Source: Candidatus Saccharibacteria bacterium UBA6664 (GTDB lineage: Bacteria; Patescibacteriota; Saccharimonadia; Saccharimonadales; Saccharimonadaceae). Taken from it: a DNA stretch of 64,000 nucleotides. Both the position numbers and the translations under genes were made by a program. The DNA is taken from NCBI GenBank assembly GCA_002455275.1, contig DKKO01000004.1, forward strand, positions 34,496 through 98,495, in the 5' to 3' direction. The notes beneath the pieces were generated by a model. The model ran no database searches and was not told the DNA's origin. It saw only the letters and a program-made list of their open reading frames with translations. Positions 51,907 through 61,427 of the stretch are shown piece by piece. How positions within the stretch are numbered: the stretch's first letter is position 1; every line of letters begins with the position of its first letter.

Positions 51907-53382
51907 TTATTCCTTTACAAGCGGGGTTAAGGCACCACGCGCTGATGTATTAATTTGTCTTACTGCTGGCGAATTCCAATACCAACTTGAATCGCTTCGA
52001 ACAATATGCGTAACAAGCCCTCCACCTTGCGTAAACAGTATGAGCACGACTGCAAAAATAGACCATCGAAGAGTTCGGCTGTACCGCGTCAAATAACTTA
52101 CCGCGACAACAGCCATAGTTAGGTAAATAGGTAGCAAGCTTAGTATGTAGCGAGGCTGATTCGCATACGCTGCGTGCAGCCTATAATAACCAATTGCATT
52201 TACTACATATACCGACGCCACCAGCATGACGAACATCCCAGCTACAAAGTACCAGCTTACTGACGCATTTAGGTACCGCCAGGCGAACACCAGCGCAATA
52301 ATACTAGCAATAATTCCTCCGTAGATTGTTAGGGTTATTAGCGGCAGGGGTTTACGCAGTACAAAAGCGCCAGATTCAGTGCTATTACCGGTCATGCCTG
52401 TCATCGTCACCATATTTCTCGTCCAAATTTTCGTAAAATCGACTATATCACCAACCGGTCGCTTACTTGCCGTTGCTTCTGCCTCTCGATTACGTTTCAC
52501 TATACCGTTGTTTAAGCATTCTTCGGTTGTATGTAGCTGAACACATGAAGGTTTGACCGAGCCATACACCAGCACGTTCCGCGCGTAGGTAATCATAAAT
52601 AAGCCAACAATAAGTACTAAAGCCAACATTAGCGCTATGGATTTTCCGCGCAGAAGCAATGTTAGCTGAGCTGAGAAATTTTTTAGTCCTTTTACTATGT
52701 ACGTTCTACGCGCTAGTAGCAAGTAAACAATAATCGCGAGAATACTTGCGGCAAAAATAGGCAAAAACGTATACTTCACCAACGCCGTCAAGCATCCTAC
52801 CGATATAAGCAGGAATACATTGTGCCAATTGAGCGGCTTTTTCGACTGAAGCAAATCTATCGCTAATAGCAAATACAGCATGGTTAGCGGAAATAGCAGG
52901 TTGTCGTAATTTATTGTTGCCGCAACGAGGGACGTTACAGGTAACAATACAAATAGTAATAGCCCGATGTTGATATGCACATATCGTATTTGTATCTTTC
53001 TCATGAGCTTTGCTGCCAGTATAAGACCAATAGCAAAGAAGGCGATATTTATAACCCTGAGTAGCAGTATTTGTACAGCAAGATTTTCGGTACCGAGCTG
53101 AACGGTTCGATAGACAAAGCTGAGGAGGTAGTGGTAAAGACTGACTTGGACAGTCATATTTGCCGGGGCATCTTCTGTATAGGGTGAAATCTGTGAGCTA
53201 TAGGTCTGTATTAAATTAACATGCGCGGTTTCGTCATAAATCATCGGAAAGCGAAAACTAAAAGCAATCCACAATGCCTGGATAACCAGCAGCGTAATGA
53301 CAATCCATGTTACTCGTTTACTGTCCATTACGTCTCGCAAACGATTCAGTAGTTTCGACTGAGGTGATTCATTCTTAGGCAT
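51907..53382 (-). CDS. Multi-pass membrane protein, GT39/ArnT-like glycosyltransferase
   Basis: Start at ATG 53382, because AAGGG lies 9 nt upstream; the ATG at 53409 would overlap the previous gene by 35 nt. The product is about 491 residues with 11-13 helices. The first outer loop starts FPMIYDETAHVNLIQTY, with an Asp-Glu pair of the kind used by GT-C transferases of the PMT/ArnT group, and HYLLSFVYR follows. A large loop with Cys (PSCVQLHTTEECLNNG) lies mid-way. It would use polyprenyl-phosphate sugars, such as those made by the GT2 at 46540, on the outside. Paralogue-like neighbour of the 53375 gene. Confidence 0.75.
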   Translation of the reverse strand: MPKNESPQSKLLNRLRDVMDSKRVTWIVITLLVIQALWIAFSFRFPMIYDETAHVNLIQTYSSQISPYTEDAPANMTVQVSLYHYLLSFVYRTVQLGTENLAVQILLLRVINIAFFAIGLILAAKLMRKIQIRYVHINIGLLLFVLLPVTSLVAATINYDNLLFPLTMLYLLLAIDLLQSKKPLNWHNVFLLISVGCLTALVKYTFLPIFAASILAIIVYLLLARRTYIVKGLKNFSAQLTLLLRGKSIALMLALVLIVGLFMITYARNVLVYGSVKPSCVQLHTTEECLNNGIVKRNREAEATASKRPVGDIVDFTKIWTRNMVTMTGMTGNSTESGAFVLRKPLPLITLTIYGGIIASIIALVFAWRYLNASVSWYFVAGMFVMLVASVYVVNAIGYYRLHAAYANQPRYILSLLPIYLTMAVVAVSYLTRYSRTLRWSIFAVVLILFTQGGGLVTHIVRSDSSWYWNSPAVRQINTSARGALTPLVKE

Positions 53383-54829
53383 TGCGTGACCCTTCTTTTT
53401 TGTCACCATAAGACAGTAGCCAGAATAGCCAGCTGATCCCGGTGAGAGCCAGAATAATTAGCATACAGGCGAGAACGAGCGGTACGTTATTCTGAACTAT
53501 CGCCTCCCCGGCTATCTCAACCCAGTTCATCCCTGCGTATATATCAGGCTGCCTTGTACTTAACCTGTCAGCAATTTGCCAAATTGCTTGCATAGAGGTG
53601 ACAAGAATAAATGCTACTACTGCATAAGGTAGAGCCTTGCGCAGAGAAAAGAGTGCATATGAAACGACGAGTCCAACAGGCAATAACGCCGGCAAGAGAT
53701 AACGAGCACTATATTGGCCATAGCCCCACGCATGGTCTATCTGTGTTGCCAAAATTAAACCGAAATAAAGAATGAGTAATCCTGCCATTACCACTTGGTG
53801 TTTTCGGCCCAGTAGTTTTTTCCATTCATTTCTTGTGGTTGCCGCAACAATTGCGACAACAGCGGCAATTACGGTAAAAGGTAAGTTAAGTTGCTCTTTG
53901 TTCATCCGACCCAGTGGCGCAATTGTTGCCGCATTGTATAGGTAGGGGCTTGTTACAACTTCTGGAAGCGACTTGTAGCGACGCTGTTCTGTTATTGCGT
54001 TCTTGCCGTTTGATGTCTTCAAGAAACTTCCCGACTGTTCATAATTTCTTAAGTAAAACCAACTTGATGGCACCACTGCGCACACCAGGATAACCACAGC
54101 TACCAATATACCCTTTCCGGAATTACGAAAATCTATGTGCGAGCGTTTGCCCAGCAACCCAGAATAGGCGATGACAATCGCAGCTAAGCTTATAAAAAGC
54201 GGCACTACGTAGGTTGATCGTGACAGTAAGCCTAATGCAGATACAACCACCAACCAAACAAGATATTTTTTCTCAGGTCCTTCCTTTAGTACAAGATAGC
54301 TGAGAGTAAGTGCAATAGTGGAAAACAGCACGATAAGTGAATCATTCATAATATTGCCAATTACCTGAATAAAGGTAATGTAAAACGCTCCCACCGCTGG
54401 AAGAAGTAGCGTAAATGTTCGGTTGCGACTGCTAAATACCCAGCCCGCCCAAGCCAACGCAACAATACAAGCAATGCCCAGCAGTATGTTTACTCCTCGA
54501 CCTAATGCTACGGCAATTTGCCAATCACCACCGTCAAGAAACAGCTTCATGACTGGTGCTTGAATAGCATAATACAGTGGAGGATGGTTTGATACATACT
54601 GGAGCGGGAACTTGCCAATAAATGGATACATCGTACCTTCGGCAAAACGCGGTAAATCACCATGTGATACCTGCCAAACGTAATCTAAGTGCGGCAACGA
54701 ATCGTCATTGCCAGTCCATGGGAAAATTATGCTATACAAGCCTACCACCCCTATAAATGTCGCAATAATTGCTAGCACTCCATTGCGAACCATGGGGGGC
54801 ACTTGCCTAAGGTGTTGTATCAAGAACAT
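53375..54829 (-). CDS. Multi-pass membrane protein, GT39/ArnT-like glycosyltransferase
   Basis: 484 residues with 11-13 membrane helices. The first outer loop contains NDDSLPHLDYVWQVSHGDLPRF..GKFPLQYVSNHPPLYYAIQAPVMKLF, which matches the GT-C layout: early acidic pair, then a Pro-Pro-Leu-Tyr-Tyr segment typical of PMT_2/ArnT members. A second outer loop (YLRNYEQSGSFLKTSNGKNAITEQRRYKSL) follows. It is expected to transfer a sugar from a lipid carrier to a surface glycan or protein. A TATAAT lies 8 nt before the ATG (54838-54843). It is divergent from the 54917 pair. Confidence 0.78.
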   Translation of the reverse strand: MFLIQHLRQVPPMVRNGVLAIIATFIGVVGLYSIIFPWTGNDDSLPHLDYVWQVSHGDLPRFAEGTMYPFIGKFPLQYVSNHPPLYYAIQAPVMKLFLDGGDWQIAVALGRGVNILLGIACIVALAWAGWVFSSRNRTFTLLLPAVGAFYITFIQVIGNIMNDSLIVLFSTIALTLSYLVLKEGPEKKYLVWLVVVSALGLLSRSTYVVPLFISLAAIVIAYSGLLGKRSHIDFRNSGKGILVAVVILVCAVVPSSWFYLRNYEQSGSFLKTSNGKNAITEQRRYKSLPEVVTSPYLYNAATIAPLGRMNKEQLNLPFTVIAAVVAIVAATTRNEWKKLLGRKHQVVMAGLLILYFGLILATQIDHAWGYGQYSARYLLPALLPVGLVVSYALFSLRKALPYAVVAFILVTSMQAIWQIADRLSTRQPDIYAGMNWVEIAGEAIVQNNVPLVLACMLIILALTGISWLFWLLSYGDKKEGSRNA

Positions 54830-54837
54830 TTTATGTA

Positions 54838-54896
54838 ATTATACCGTAAAGCAGGCAAGTTAACCACTTGTTCTTTAGAACCATAAGTAGTATAAT
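54838..54896. promoter_or_regulatory. Divergent promoters of the GT39-like operon and the lytic-protein pair
   Basis: Minus-strand TATAAT at 54838-54843, 8 nt before the ATG at 54829 (leaderless). Plus-strand TATAAT at 54891-54896, 20 nt before the ATG at 54917. Confidence 0.6.
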
Positions 54897-54916
54897 AGTA
54901 TATGTAATCACCTCTT

Positions 54917-55441
54917 ATGAGCATGCAAAAATCAACATCGAAACGTAACATCATACTCATCGTCCTCGGCGCTGTATTGCTCATTGCTTTGGGTATAGCT
55001 GCTTATTTATATTTCACACCGAAAACAGCTACTACCGAGCCTGATACAACTAACTACGCTCCCCCTACTTCCGAAGAAACGAAACAAGGCCAAGATATAA
55101 AGAAACAAATTGTCGAAGAGGATCTTTCAAAAAACGAGCAAGCCGACACACCTAAAAAGACTTTTTCTCAACAAATAACTACCGCCGAAAAAACAGATGG
55201 TACTCTGTATGTTCGCAATGAAATTGCCGGGGTGTACCAGTCTGGAACGTGCACACTCACGCTCGTAAATGGTAGCAAAACCGTGAAAAAGACCGCGGGC
55301 GTCCAGGCACTGGCCAAAACAAGTACATGCAAAGGTTTCAATATTCCTGTGTCTGAACTATCTTCGGGAACGTGGGATTTAATCCTTTCGGTAACGATAA
55401 ATGACATGACCGCTGATGATACGGCCAAGGTTGCACTATGA
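54917..55441 (+). CDS. Small membrane-anchored protein coupled to the secreted lytic-type protein
   Basis: 174 residues. A membrane helix (about 11-31) is followed by a charged, Thr/Pro-rich linker (about 35-90) and a compact beta domain (about 95-174: DGTLYVRNEIAGVYQSGTCTLTLVNGSKTVKKTAGVQALAKTSTCKGFNIPVSELSSGTWDLILSVTIND) with one likely disulphide. The domain resembles Ig-like extracellular modules. Its stop overlaps the ATG of the 55438 gene (ATGA), so the two proteins are made together; it may hold or regulate the secreted partner. No family recognised. Confidence 0.75.
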   Translation: MSMQKSTSKRNIILIVLGAVLLIALGIAAYLYFTPKTATTEPDTTNYAPPTSEETKQGQDIKKQIVEEDLSKNEQADTPKKTFSQQITTAEKTDGTLYVRNEIAGVYQSGTCTLTLVNGSKTVKKTAGVQALAKTSTCKGFNIPVSELSSGTWDLILSVTINDMTADDTAKVAL

Positions 55442-57807
55442 GAAAGATAGCGGCTCTATTCGCCCTCAGCCCTTTCCTGCTCGCGATTGGTGTCCTTTGG
55501 GCGCCACAAGCCCACGCATCAACGGCAGGCTTCCAAGCTGGCGATATCATGAACGACACGGTGATGGCAAAATCAAAGTCAATGACCGTAACGCAAATTC
55601 AACATTTTCTTGATAGCAAGGTCCCTACCTGTGACACGAATGGCAACCAAAATTCAGAGATGAACAATAGTGGTGTGCCAGATTACAATGGCAATGGCTC
55701 AATTCAGCGTTGGGAGTGGGGAAAGAAGAAATACGGTCAAACCAAATTTGTGTGTTTAAAAAATTATTCAAAAAATGGTAAAAGTGCAGCACAAATAATC
55801 TATGATGCTGGTCAAACTTACTCCATCAACCCTCAGTCACTAATTGTATTACTACAGAAAGAACAAGGACTTGTAACAGACACGTGGCCCCTAAATATTC
55901 AGTACCGAACTGCCACCGGGTATGGCTGCCCTGACACGGCACCGTGCGACTCTCAGTATTATGGCTTAACCAACCAGCTAAAGTGGGCAGCCAAGATGTT
56001 TCGCTCGATTATGGACCAAGATCCTGATTGGTATTCGCCTTACGTAAAAGGAACCAACGCGAGGGTTTATTGGCATCCAGATACAGGTCGGTGTGGTTAT
56101 GCGTCGTTGAATATTCGTAACTGGACCACAGCAAGCTTGTATAGCTACACCCCCTACCGCCCAAACCAAGCCGCACTCGACGCTGGGTATGGTACCGGTA
56201 ATAGCTGTAGCTCATATGGCAACCGCAACTTTTACTCGTACTTTACTGATTGGTTTGGATCTACCCGAACAGTGCTCGTTAAGGTTGGCTCAAGCCCGGC
56301 TATCTACCTAGTTTGGGGGTCTAATTATTACCCTGTTCCTTCGAATACAATTCTAAGCGCCTATGGCTTGACAGACAAGACTGTTGCGACCGTTTCGCAA
56401 AGTCAACTTGATACCTATACGCTAGGTCCTGCGCTGAGCCGAGTCGTACGCTTCGGCTCTGACCCAACTGTTTTCCTGGTCGACGGTGGCGATATCCACC
56501 CGGTCACGAGTTGGGGACTATTGGCTAACTACGACTACAATAGTTCAGACAAAATCGACTTTTCTGACACTACAGTGAAAGACCTGTTCTCTGTCGCACC
56601 GACTCTAAAAACACTTGCTCGAAAAAGTGACGGGTCAATTTACGTAGCAGATGCTTCGAAAAAACGACTCTTCCCCGACTCGGCAACTTTCTCGACACTT
56701 GCCGCAAGTCTTTCTGATGACGGAACAAAGTCCTATTCGAACTTATCAAAAACTCTTGTCGATAGCCTCTCGGACGGGTCACCCGTGTTGCTTGATGGTA
56801 AAATTGTAAAATCCAAGAGTACCAGTACTGTCTATCTGTACGAAAATAATTCGCTTCTGCCGTACTCGGCGTCAGAATGGTCTGCATGGGGCAAAAAGCT
56901 AGATTACGATTTCTTTAGCGCTAGTAGCCTTTCACAAATAACTCCGGCTGGCGACACACCAGGCTATTTTGCTACAAACGGTTCAACAAACTATGTCGTG
57001 TCGGGCGGCAAGAAATACTCAATGGGGCCAACCACGATGACCGCGTGGGGTATGGTAAATGGAGATTTTGATACTCGAACGAATGCAAGCTTATCAAGGC
57101 TAAGCTCGGCGGGGTCAATTGGTAGTCTCATTTCCAATAGTTCGGGTGGTGTGTATAAAGTACTATCGGGCGCAGCTATACCCTATGTAACGAGCGGCGA
57201 CTTTACTGGATCAGGCAATTCTTGGTCGAGCGTTGTAAAAGTTCCGAATGAAGTGATTAGCTCTCTTGATAGCTCTAGTTCTATTGTATTCAAGCCTGGT
57301 AGTTTAATTCGACAACCTAATGGAGCAGTTTCGCTTATCGACTCTGGTTTTGTACGTCACTCAATACCGTCAATGGAGATATTCAATGCATATGGATTTA
57401 AGTGGAGTTCAGTCCGGAATTATGGCCAAAATTCACTCGATGTCTACACAGACGAACCTCTGAAGTCGCTTGCTTTGGTGTCTGGTAGTACGCACTATCT
57501 TGCAGATTCAGGTAGGTTGTTCATGGTCAGCCCTACCGCCTACGGTTCAAGTCAGTTCAACTTCTCACCATCAAACGAAGTTGCCCTGCAGTCAAGTAAA
57601 ACAATCTCTGGCCTGGATAAGTCCAAGACGCTAGAACAGTTTATTACCTCGTCGTCTTCACCAATTATTTATAAAGTCATCAACGGTCAAAAACGCCCGC
57701 TAGCATCCATGGCCAGCTTCTATGCAAACGGCGGAGGCACCACAAAGCTACGAGTACTATCGCAGACATTTATCGACAGTCTTCCTACGGGTGCGGTCTT
57801 AAATTAA
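55438..57807 (+). CDS. Secreted putative wall-lytic protein with N-terminal lysozyme-like domain and about nine repeats
   Basis: 789 residues with a signal peptide (1-27, ending AHA). Residues about 30-275 form a domain (FQAGDIMNDTVMAKSKSMTVTQIQHFLDSK...LLQKEQGLVT...YGCPDTAPCDSQYYG...FYSYFTDWFG) that I associate with secreted proteins of Actinobacteria. The Lys-Glu-Gln-Gly segment (Glu142) sits where a lysozyme-like catalytic Glu is expected. From about 280 to the end there are about nine repeats of 50-65 residues with the pattern (I/V)YLV-G---YPV-S----L--YG, resembling wall- or glycan-binding repeats. Expected to act on or bind peptidoglycan, perhaps of a host cell; enzyme activity is inferred, not shown. 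Confidence 0.75.
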   Translation: MRKIAALFALSPFLLAIGVLWAPQAHASTAGFQAGDIMNDTVMAKSKSMTVTQIQHFLDSKVPTCDTNGNQNSEMNNSGVPDYNGNGSIQRWEWGKKKYGQTKFVCLKNYSKNGKSAAQIIYDAGQTYSINPQSLIVLLQKEQGLVTDTWPLNIQYRTATGYGCPDTAPCDSQYYGLTNQLKWAAKMFRSIMDQDPDWYSPYVKGTNARVYWHPDTGRCGYASLNIRNWTTASLYSYTPYRPNQAALDAGYGTGNSCSSYGNRNFYSYFTDWFGSTRTVLVKVGSSPAIYLVWGSNYYPVPSNTILSAYGLTDKTVATVSQSQLDTYTLGPALSRVVRFGSDPTVFLVDGGDIHPVTSWGLLANYDYNSSDKIDFSDTTVKDLFSVAPTLKTLARKSDGSIYVADASKKRLFPDSATFSTLAASLSDDGTKSYSNLSKTLVDSLSDGSPVLLDGKIVKSKSTSTVYLYENNSLLPYSASEWSAWGKKLDYDFFSASSLSQITPAGDTPGYFATNGSTNYVVSGGKKYSMGPTTMTAWGMVNGDFDTRTNASLSRLSSAGSIGSLISNSSGGVYKVLSGAAIPYVTSGDFTGSGNSWSSVVKVPNEVISSLDSSSSIVFKPGSLIRQPNGAVSLIDSGFVRHSIPSMEIFNAYGFKWSSVRNYGQNSLDVYTDEPLKSLALVSGSTHYLADSGRLFMVSPTAYGSSQFNFSPSNEVALQSSKTISGLDKSKTLEQFITSSSSPIIYKVINGQKRPLASMASFYANGGGTTKLRVLSQTFIDSLPTGAVLN

Positions 57808-57811
57808 GGCT

Positions 57812-58813
57812 TTATACAATTCCGTCGTTGCGGATTATACGCTCGATTTCTTGCCAGCTGCGTTTGCGGTGGCGATGAACCCATAGCATTCCACCAACAT
57901 AGAGAGGTAAACGCCCTAAACCTACAAAGCGACTTTTTATCGCTTTTTTAGCATCGTCTTTGCCGTGTTTTTGTGCAATGTACCTATAGAAGTGCTTCTC
58001 GAAACGTAGGGCTGAAGGTAACAGCGCAATAAATGTTCGTAGTGGCATATTTTTGAACATCAAGGCAGGTTGGTTACGTAGCGTCATCTGGATATTAAAT
58101 GTGGTAGAGCGCTTTTTAGCACTGACCGAACCCATGTGATAGGCCCGTGCAGTTGGAACGAAGTAATTATCCCAACCTGTAGCAATAGCACGAAATGAAA
58201 CATCCACATCTTCTAAGTACATAAAGAACTTTTCATCAAATAGGGTCATGTCTTGCTGCTCTTCTATAAAGTCTCTTGAATACATCGCAGCGGCTGCATT
58301 GACTCCAAATACGCGTCTTGGGTGTGCTTGTGAGCGCTCAAACTGATGCCCGTAGTTATGTTGCACAGCCTGTAGGTCTTTTCGTATGTACACATGTTCG
58401 GCATCAACGACCGAGTGGTTATAGTAATCCAGCGTTATTCCCTGGGCTGCAGCGACATTTGTTTTATCGTGCAGGTAATCTACTAGCTCTTTCGTCCAAT
58501 CTTTGTCGAGCACTGCGTCACTATTTATTAGTGCGACGTAACCAACTTCTGCATCTTTTAAGGCTTCTTTGATGAGGATATTATTACCCTTAGCAAATCC
58601 GTTGTTTGCATCTGAAGCTGTTAGCAACACTTCAGGATATTTTTTGCGTACGTGGTCTGCCGTGCCATCGGCTGAGGCATTATCAATGAGATAGATAGCG
58701 GTATTGGCGTAAGTCTGTGCTTTTAAAGCGTCGAGACACTCGTCAATGATATCTTTGTTGTTCCAAGCTACAACAATGTATGCAACCTTTGGCTGCTTGC
58801 TACTCTTTGCCAC
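57812..58813 (-). CDS. GT2 glycosyltransferase (rhamnosyltransferase-like)
   Basis: 333 residues. PKVAYIVVAWNNKDIIDECLDALKAQTY, YLIDNASADGTADHVRKKYPEVLLTASDANNGFAKGNNILIKEAL and YVALINSDAVLDKDWTKELVDYL contain the GT-A core with the Asn-Ser-Asp metal site. The KFFMYLEDVDVSFRAIATGWDN block with the Glu-Asp acceptor-side pair is typical of rhamnosyl/galactofuranosyl-type GT2 enzymes. Because dTDP-rhamnose is made nearby, rhamnose transfer is a reasonable guess. C-terminal part basic and amphipathic, without clear membrane helices. Last gene of the minus-strand run from 63867; overlaps the preceding gene by 14 nt. Confidence 0.85.
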   Translation of the reverse strand: MAKSSKQPKVAYIVVAWNNKDIIDECLDALKAQTYANTAIYLIDNASADGTADHVRKKYPEVLLTASDANNGFAKGNNILIKEALKDAEVGYVALINSDAVLDKDWTKELVDYLHDKTNVAAAQGITLDYYNHSVVDAEHVYIRKDLQAVQHNYGHQFERSQAHPRRVFGVNAAAAMYSRDFIEEQQDMTLFDEKFFMYLEDVDVSFRAIATGWDNYFVPTARAYHMGSVSAKKRSTTFNIQMTLRNQPALMFKNMPLRTFIALLPSALRFEKHFYRYIAQKHGKDDAKKAIKSRFVGLGRLPLYVGGMLWVHRHRKRSWQEIERIIRNDGIV

Positions 58814-60356
58814 TCGTTTTTATCTTTCCTTTTTTGGTGATAAATAGATTACTGCTAAAGAACCGAGCGTCGCCAGCTATTGGCAATTTTCTAAAGTTTA
58901 CGTATGACCAGACTACATTATATGTTTGACTGTCTTTTTTCACCTTCTTAGAGAGTACTCTTCCTTCGACCGCTCCACTCAACTCGTCTACGTCGCGTAC
59001 CCATTCAACATGCCCTAGCGGAGTCTGATCATTTGCTGCGCGACCCTTGAATAGTTCAACAGGGTTGCTTGCCGCGTCTCTTACGATACCCATATCGATA
59101 ATCGCACCATAGTCACTATTCATAATCCGAGGAGCTACTGCTTTTACGTCCGGAAGTTCGAGTACGCCACAAAGTCTATCAAGCCAGTCGCTTTCTTGAG
59201 GCAGCGCTGTTTGCCTAAATATAAATAGTGCGTCGTGGGCTACTAGTGACTTTAGTTTTTCATCAAGTTTGCTTGGTTGAACTGCCAGAAAGTCAGGTGT
59301 AACCAATCCAGCATTGGTTTTCTCTTTTAGTTTTAGTAGGAAAGCTTGGTTCAGTTCATCTTGCTCGTTGATGCTTATTACTACATGAGCTGATTTAATA
59401 ATTTCAGGGCTAAATTTGTGATTGTAAAAACCTGGTCGCTCGGGAATGTTCGTTACAATACCTTTTACTGTTCCCTTGTCATCGTACTCTTGTAGTGCTT
59501 TTCTTCCAGCTTCGAAAGCGTATGACTTGCTGTTGTGATTAACCGCGGTCGAGCCTTCGGCCTCTCTCCAGTGATACAGAATCTTGTTTACATGAGCAAC
59601 CTTCAAGCCTTTATGCTTTCTGTGAATACGTAGTAGTAAGTCATAGTCTTGTGAGCCATCAAGCTCTGGTCGAAGCCCATCGACACTTTCTACCAGCTCA
59701 CGCCTTACGACAGATAAGTGGTTGGTGTAGTTGGTGTTCAAAAATACGTGCGGCGACCAGTCGGGTTTAAAGAACGGGCTGTGACGCCATTTGCCATCGT
59801 CGCTTAGTTTGTCTTCGTCACTATAGAGAATATCGACAGCTGGGTCGGCAACAATTTTCGCCGCCATTTCATTTAAGGCGTGCGGATTAAGTGTGTCATC
59901 GTGATCGCAAAATACGATATATTTGCCAGTCGCCTTTGTAAGCGCAAAGTTTGTGTTAAAAGATATCCCGCCATTTTCTGTCATCTTGTGATATTTCAAA
60001 CGCTGGTCTGTTTTACTAATTGCTTCAATTGCTTTCGACCGCTCATCGTCTGTTGAAGCATCGGCCATAATCAGCTCCCAATTTTCAAACGATTGGCCAC
60101 GAATCGAATCAATCAGTGGAGATAGGTACTTGTCTTTCGTGTTATAAAAGGGAATAACGATTGAAAATAGCGTCTCTTTGCCTTCGTATTCTACGAGGGG
60201 AAGAAAGGTGTCTTTTTCAACCCATTGCATCCACCTGTCGTAATGTTCGTCGTACGGTACTGGTCGCGCCAACCCTACGAGCGCCGCAGTCTTTTTTAGC
60301 TTCATCCCACGACCGGTGCCGGGCGGGAAGGCTTTTCTCGCAATTTTTTTAATCAT
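58800..60356 (-). CDS. GT2 glycosyltransferase with extra C-terminal domain
   Basis: 518 residues. The GT-A domain (about 65-290) shows FSIVIPFYNTKDKYLSPLIDSIRGQ, ELIMADASTDDERSKAIEAI, KYHKMTENGGISFNTNFALTKATGKYIVFCDHDDTLNP (Asp-His-Asp-Asp metal site) and GSQDYDLLLRI. The remaining 220 residues look like a second, degenerate GT-A-type unit (SAHVVISINEQDEL...DALFIFRQTALPQESDWLDRL) without a clear D-x-D. Two-unit GT2 proteins are common in O-antigen clusters. Soluble with a basic N-terminus. Gap of 3 nt to the gene upstream, so part of one operon. Confidence 0.85.
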   Translation of the reverse strand: MIKKIARKAFPPGTGRGMKLKKTAALVGLARPVPYDEHYDRWMQWVEKDTFLPLVEYEGKETLFSIVIPFYNTKDKYLSPLIDSIRGQSFENWELIMADASTDDERSKAIEAISKTDQRLKYHKMTENGGISFNTNFALTKATGKYIVFCDHDDTLNPHALNEMAAKIVADPAVDILYSDEDKLSDDGKWRHSPFFKPDWSPHVFLNTNYTNHLSVVRRELVESVDGLRPELDGSQDYDLLLRIHRKHKGLKVAHVNKILYHWREAEGSTAVNHNSKSYAFEAGRKALQEYDDKGTVKGIVTNIPERPGFYNHKFSPEIIKSAHVVISINEQDELNQAFLLKLKEKTNAGLVTPDFLAVQPSKLDEKLKSLVAHDALFIFRQTALPQESDWLDRLCGVLELPDVKAVAPRIMNSDYGAIIDMGIVRDAASNPVELFKGRAANDQTPLGHVEWVRDVDELSGAVEGRVLSKKVKKDSQTYNVVWSYVNFRKLPIAGDARFFSSNLFITKKGKIKTSGKE

Positions 60357-60359
60357 AAC

Positions 60360-61427
60360 TTACCTTATTATACCTTTTTTTCGGACACTTGGTTTGAGTC
60401 TACGGTAAGACTCTACCGTCTTCCAGACCTTTGACGCTTTGATGTTCTGCAGTTCAGCATCCCTATGTCCTAACTCTGCCTTCAATGTTGCGTTGTCAAA
60501 CTCAAGCTTTTGATTATTGACCTTAAGTAGATTGTTTTCACTTGTCTCTGATAGCACAACGGCCGTGACAAGTCCGGGCTGAGTTTGTAGAATCTCTTCT
60601 GCATTGTTTGAATTGTTGGTTTTATCTTCAAGCAGTGCAGTAACAAGCGCTATAGCGTTTGAGGTTATGATTTTAGCAAGAGTTTTGTCGTGTGAGTAGT
60701 ATTCGTATGCATGTGCAAACAGTGCCAAAAATCCTTGAGCATGTTTCTGATACAGTAACGTTGGTCCTTTTCGTGCGTCCCACCAAAGACCCCTTGAATG
60801 TCTTCTATAAACTGACATAGCCTCGTTTATACACCCGATTTTTCCAAACTGAGCATGGAATAGGTGCAGGTACCAATCTCCCGGCATTACGTCGTCTTTC
60901 AATTGACTGTAATCTTGGCGTCTATAAAGCACCGAGTTCGTTTGGATATAGTTGGCACTTACGAGCCGTTTGAGTGTTAGATTTGATACGTCTTCGGGGA
61001 AAATGCTTGTCTCATTACTGTCTTCGAAGGTTATTTTAACTGGGTGAAAGCATATTGAGTAATCATTATTTTTATCCATGAAGTCGACTTGCTTTTGAAG
61101 TTTTTGCGGGTCAGTCCAATAGTCATCGCCTTCGCAAAGTGCTATGTACTCGCCCTTGGCATGCTTCATCGCCTCCATAAGGTTCGGTATTGCGCCCATG
61201 TTCTTTTTACGATGCAATGAATTAAACACGTGAGGGTGCTTCTTTTCATATTCCTTAATGATTTTTCCAGTATCATCGGTCGAGCAATCGTCTGCAATGA
61301 TAATTTCGTAGTCGAAGTTGGTTTGTTGCATCAAAAAGCCCTCAATCATATCTCGGATATACTCTTGTTGGTTATAACTAATCGAGATGATGCTCACTCG
61401 AGGGGCTTTTTGTGTATTAGACTTCAT
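60360..61427 (-). CDS. GT2 glycosyltransferase with C-terminal coiled coil
   Basis: 355 residues. PRVSIISISYNQQEYIRDMIEGFLMQQTNFDYEIIIADDCSTDDTGKII and GEYIALCEGDDYWTDPQKLQKQVDFM give the GT-A core with the Gly-Asp-Asp-Tyr-Trp metal site typical of a widespread GT2 subgroup. CFHPVKI and a basic middle region follow. Residues about 300-335 (LLKVNNQKLEFDNATLKAELGHRDAELQNI) form a short coiled coil, which may mediate pairing with another transferase. Overlaps the aminotransferase gene by 11 nt. Donor sugar unknown, but the upstream genes suggest an amino-deoxyhexose. Confidence 0.85.
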   Translation of the reverse strand: MKSNTQKAPRVSIISISYNQQEYIRDMIEGFLMQQTNFDYEIIIADDCSTDDTGKIIKEYEKKHPHVFNSLHRKKNMGAIPNLMEAMKHAKGEYIALCEGDDYWTDPQKLQKQVDFMDKNNDYSICFHPVKITFEDSNETSIFPEDVSNLTLKRLVSANYIQTNSVLYRRQDYSQLKDDVMPGDWYLHLFHAQFGKIGCINEAMSVYRRHSRGLWWDARKGPTLLYQKHAQGFLALFAHAYEYYSHDKTLAKIITSNAIALVTALLEDKTNNSNNAEEILQTQPGLVTAVVLSETSENNLLKVNNQKLEFDNATLKAELGHRDAELQNIKASKVWKTVESYRRLKPSVRKKGIIR

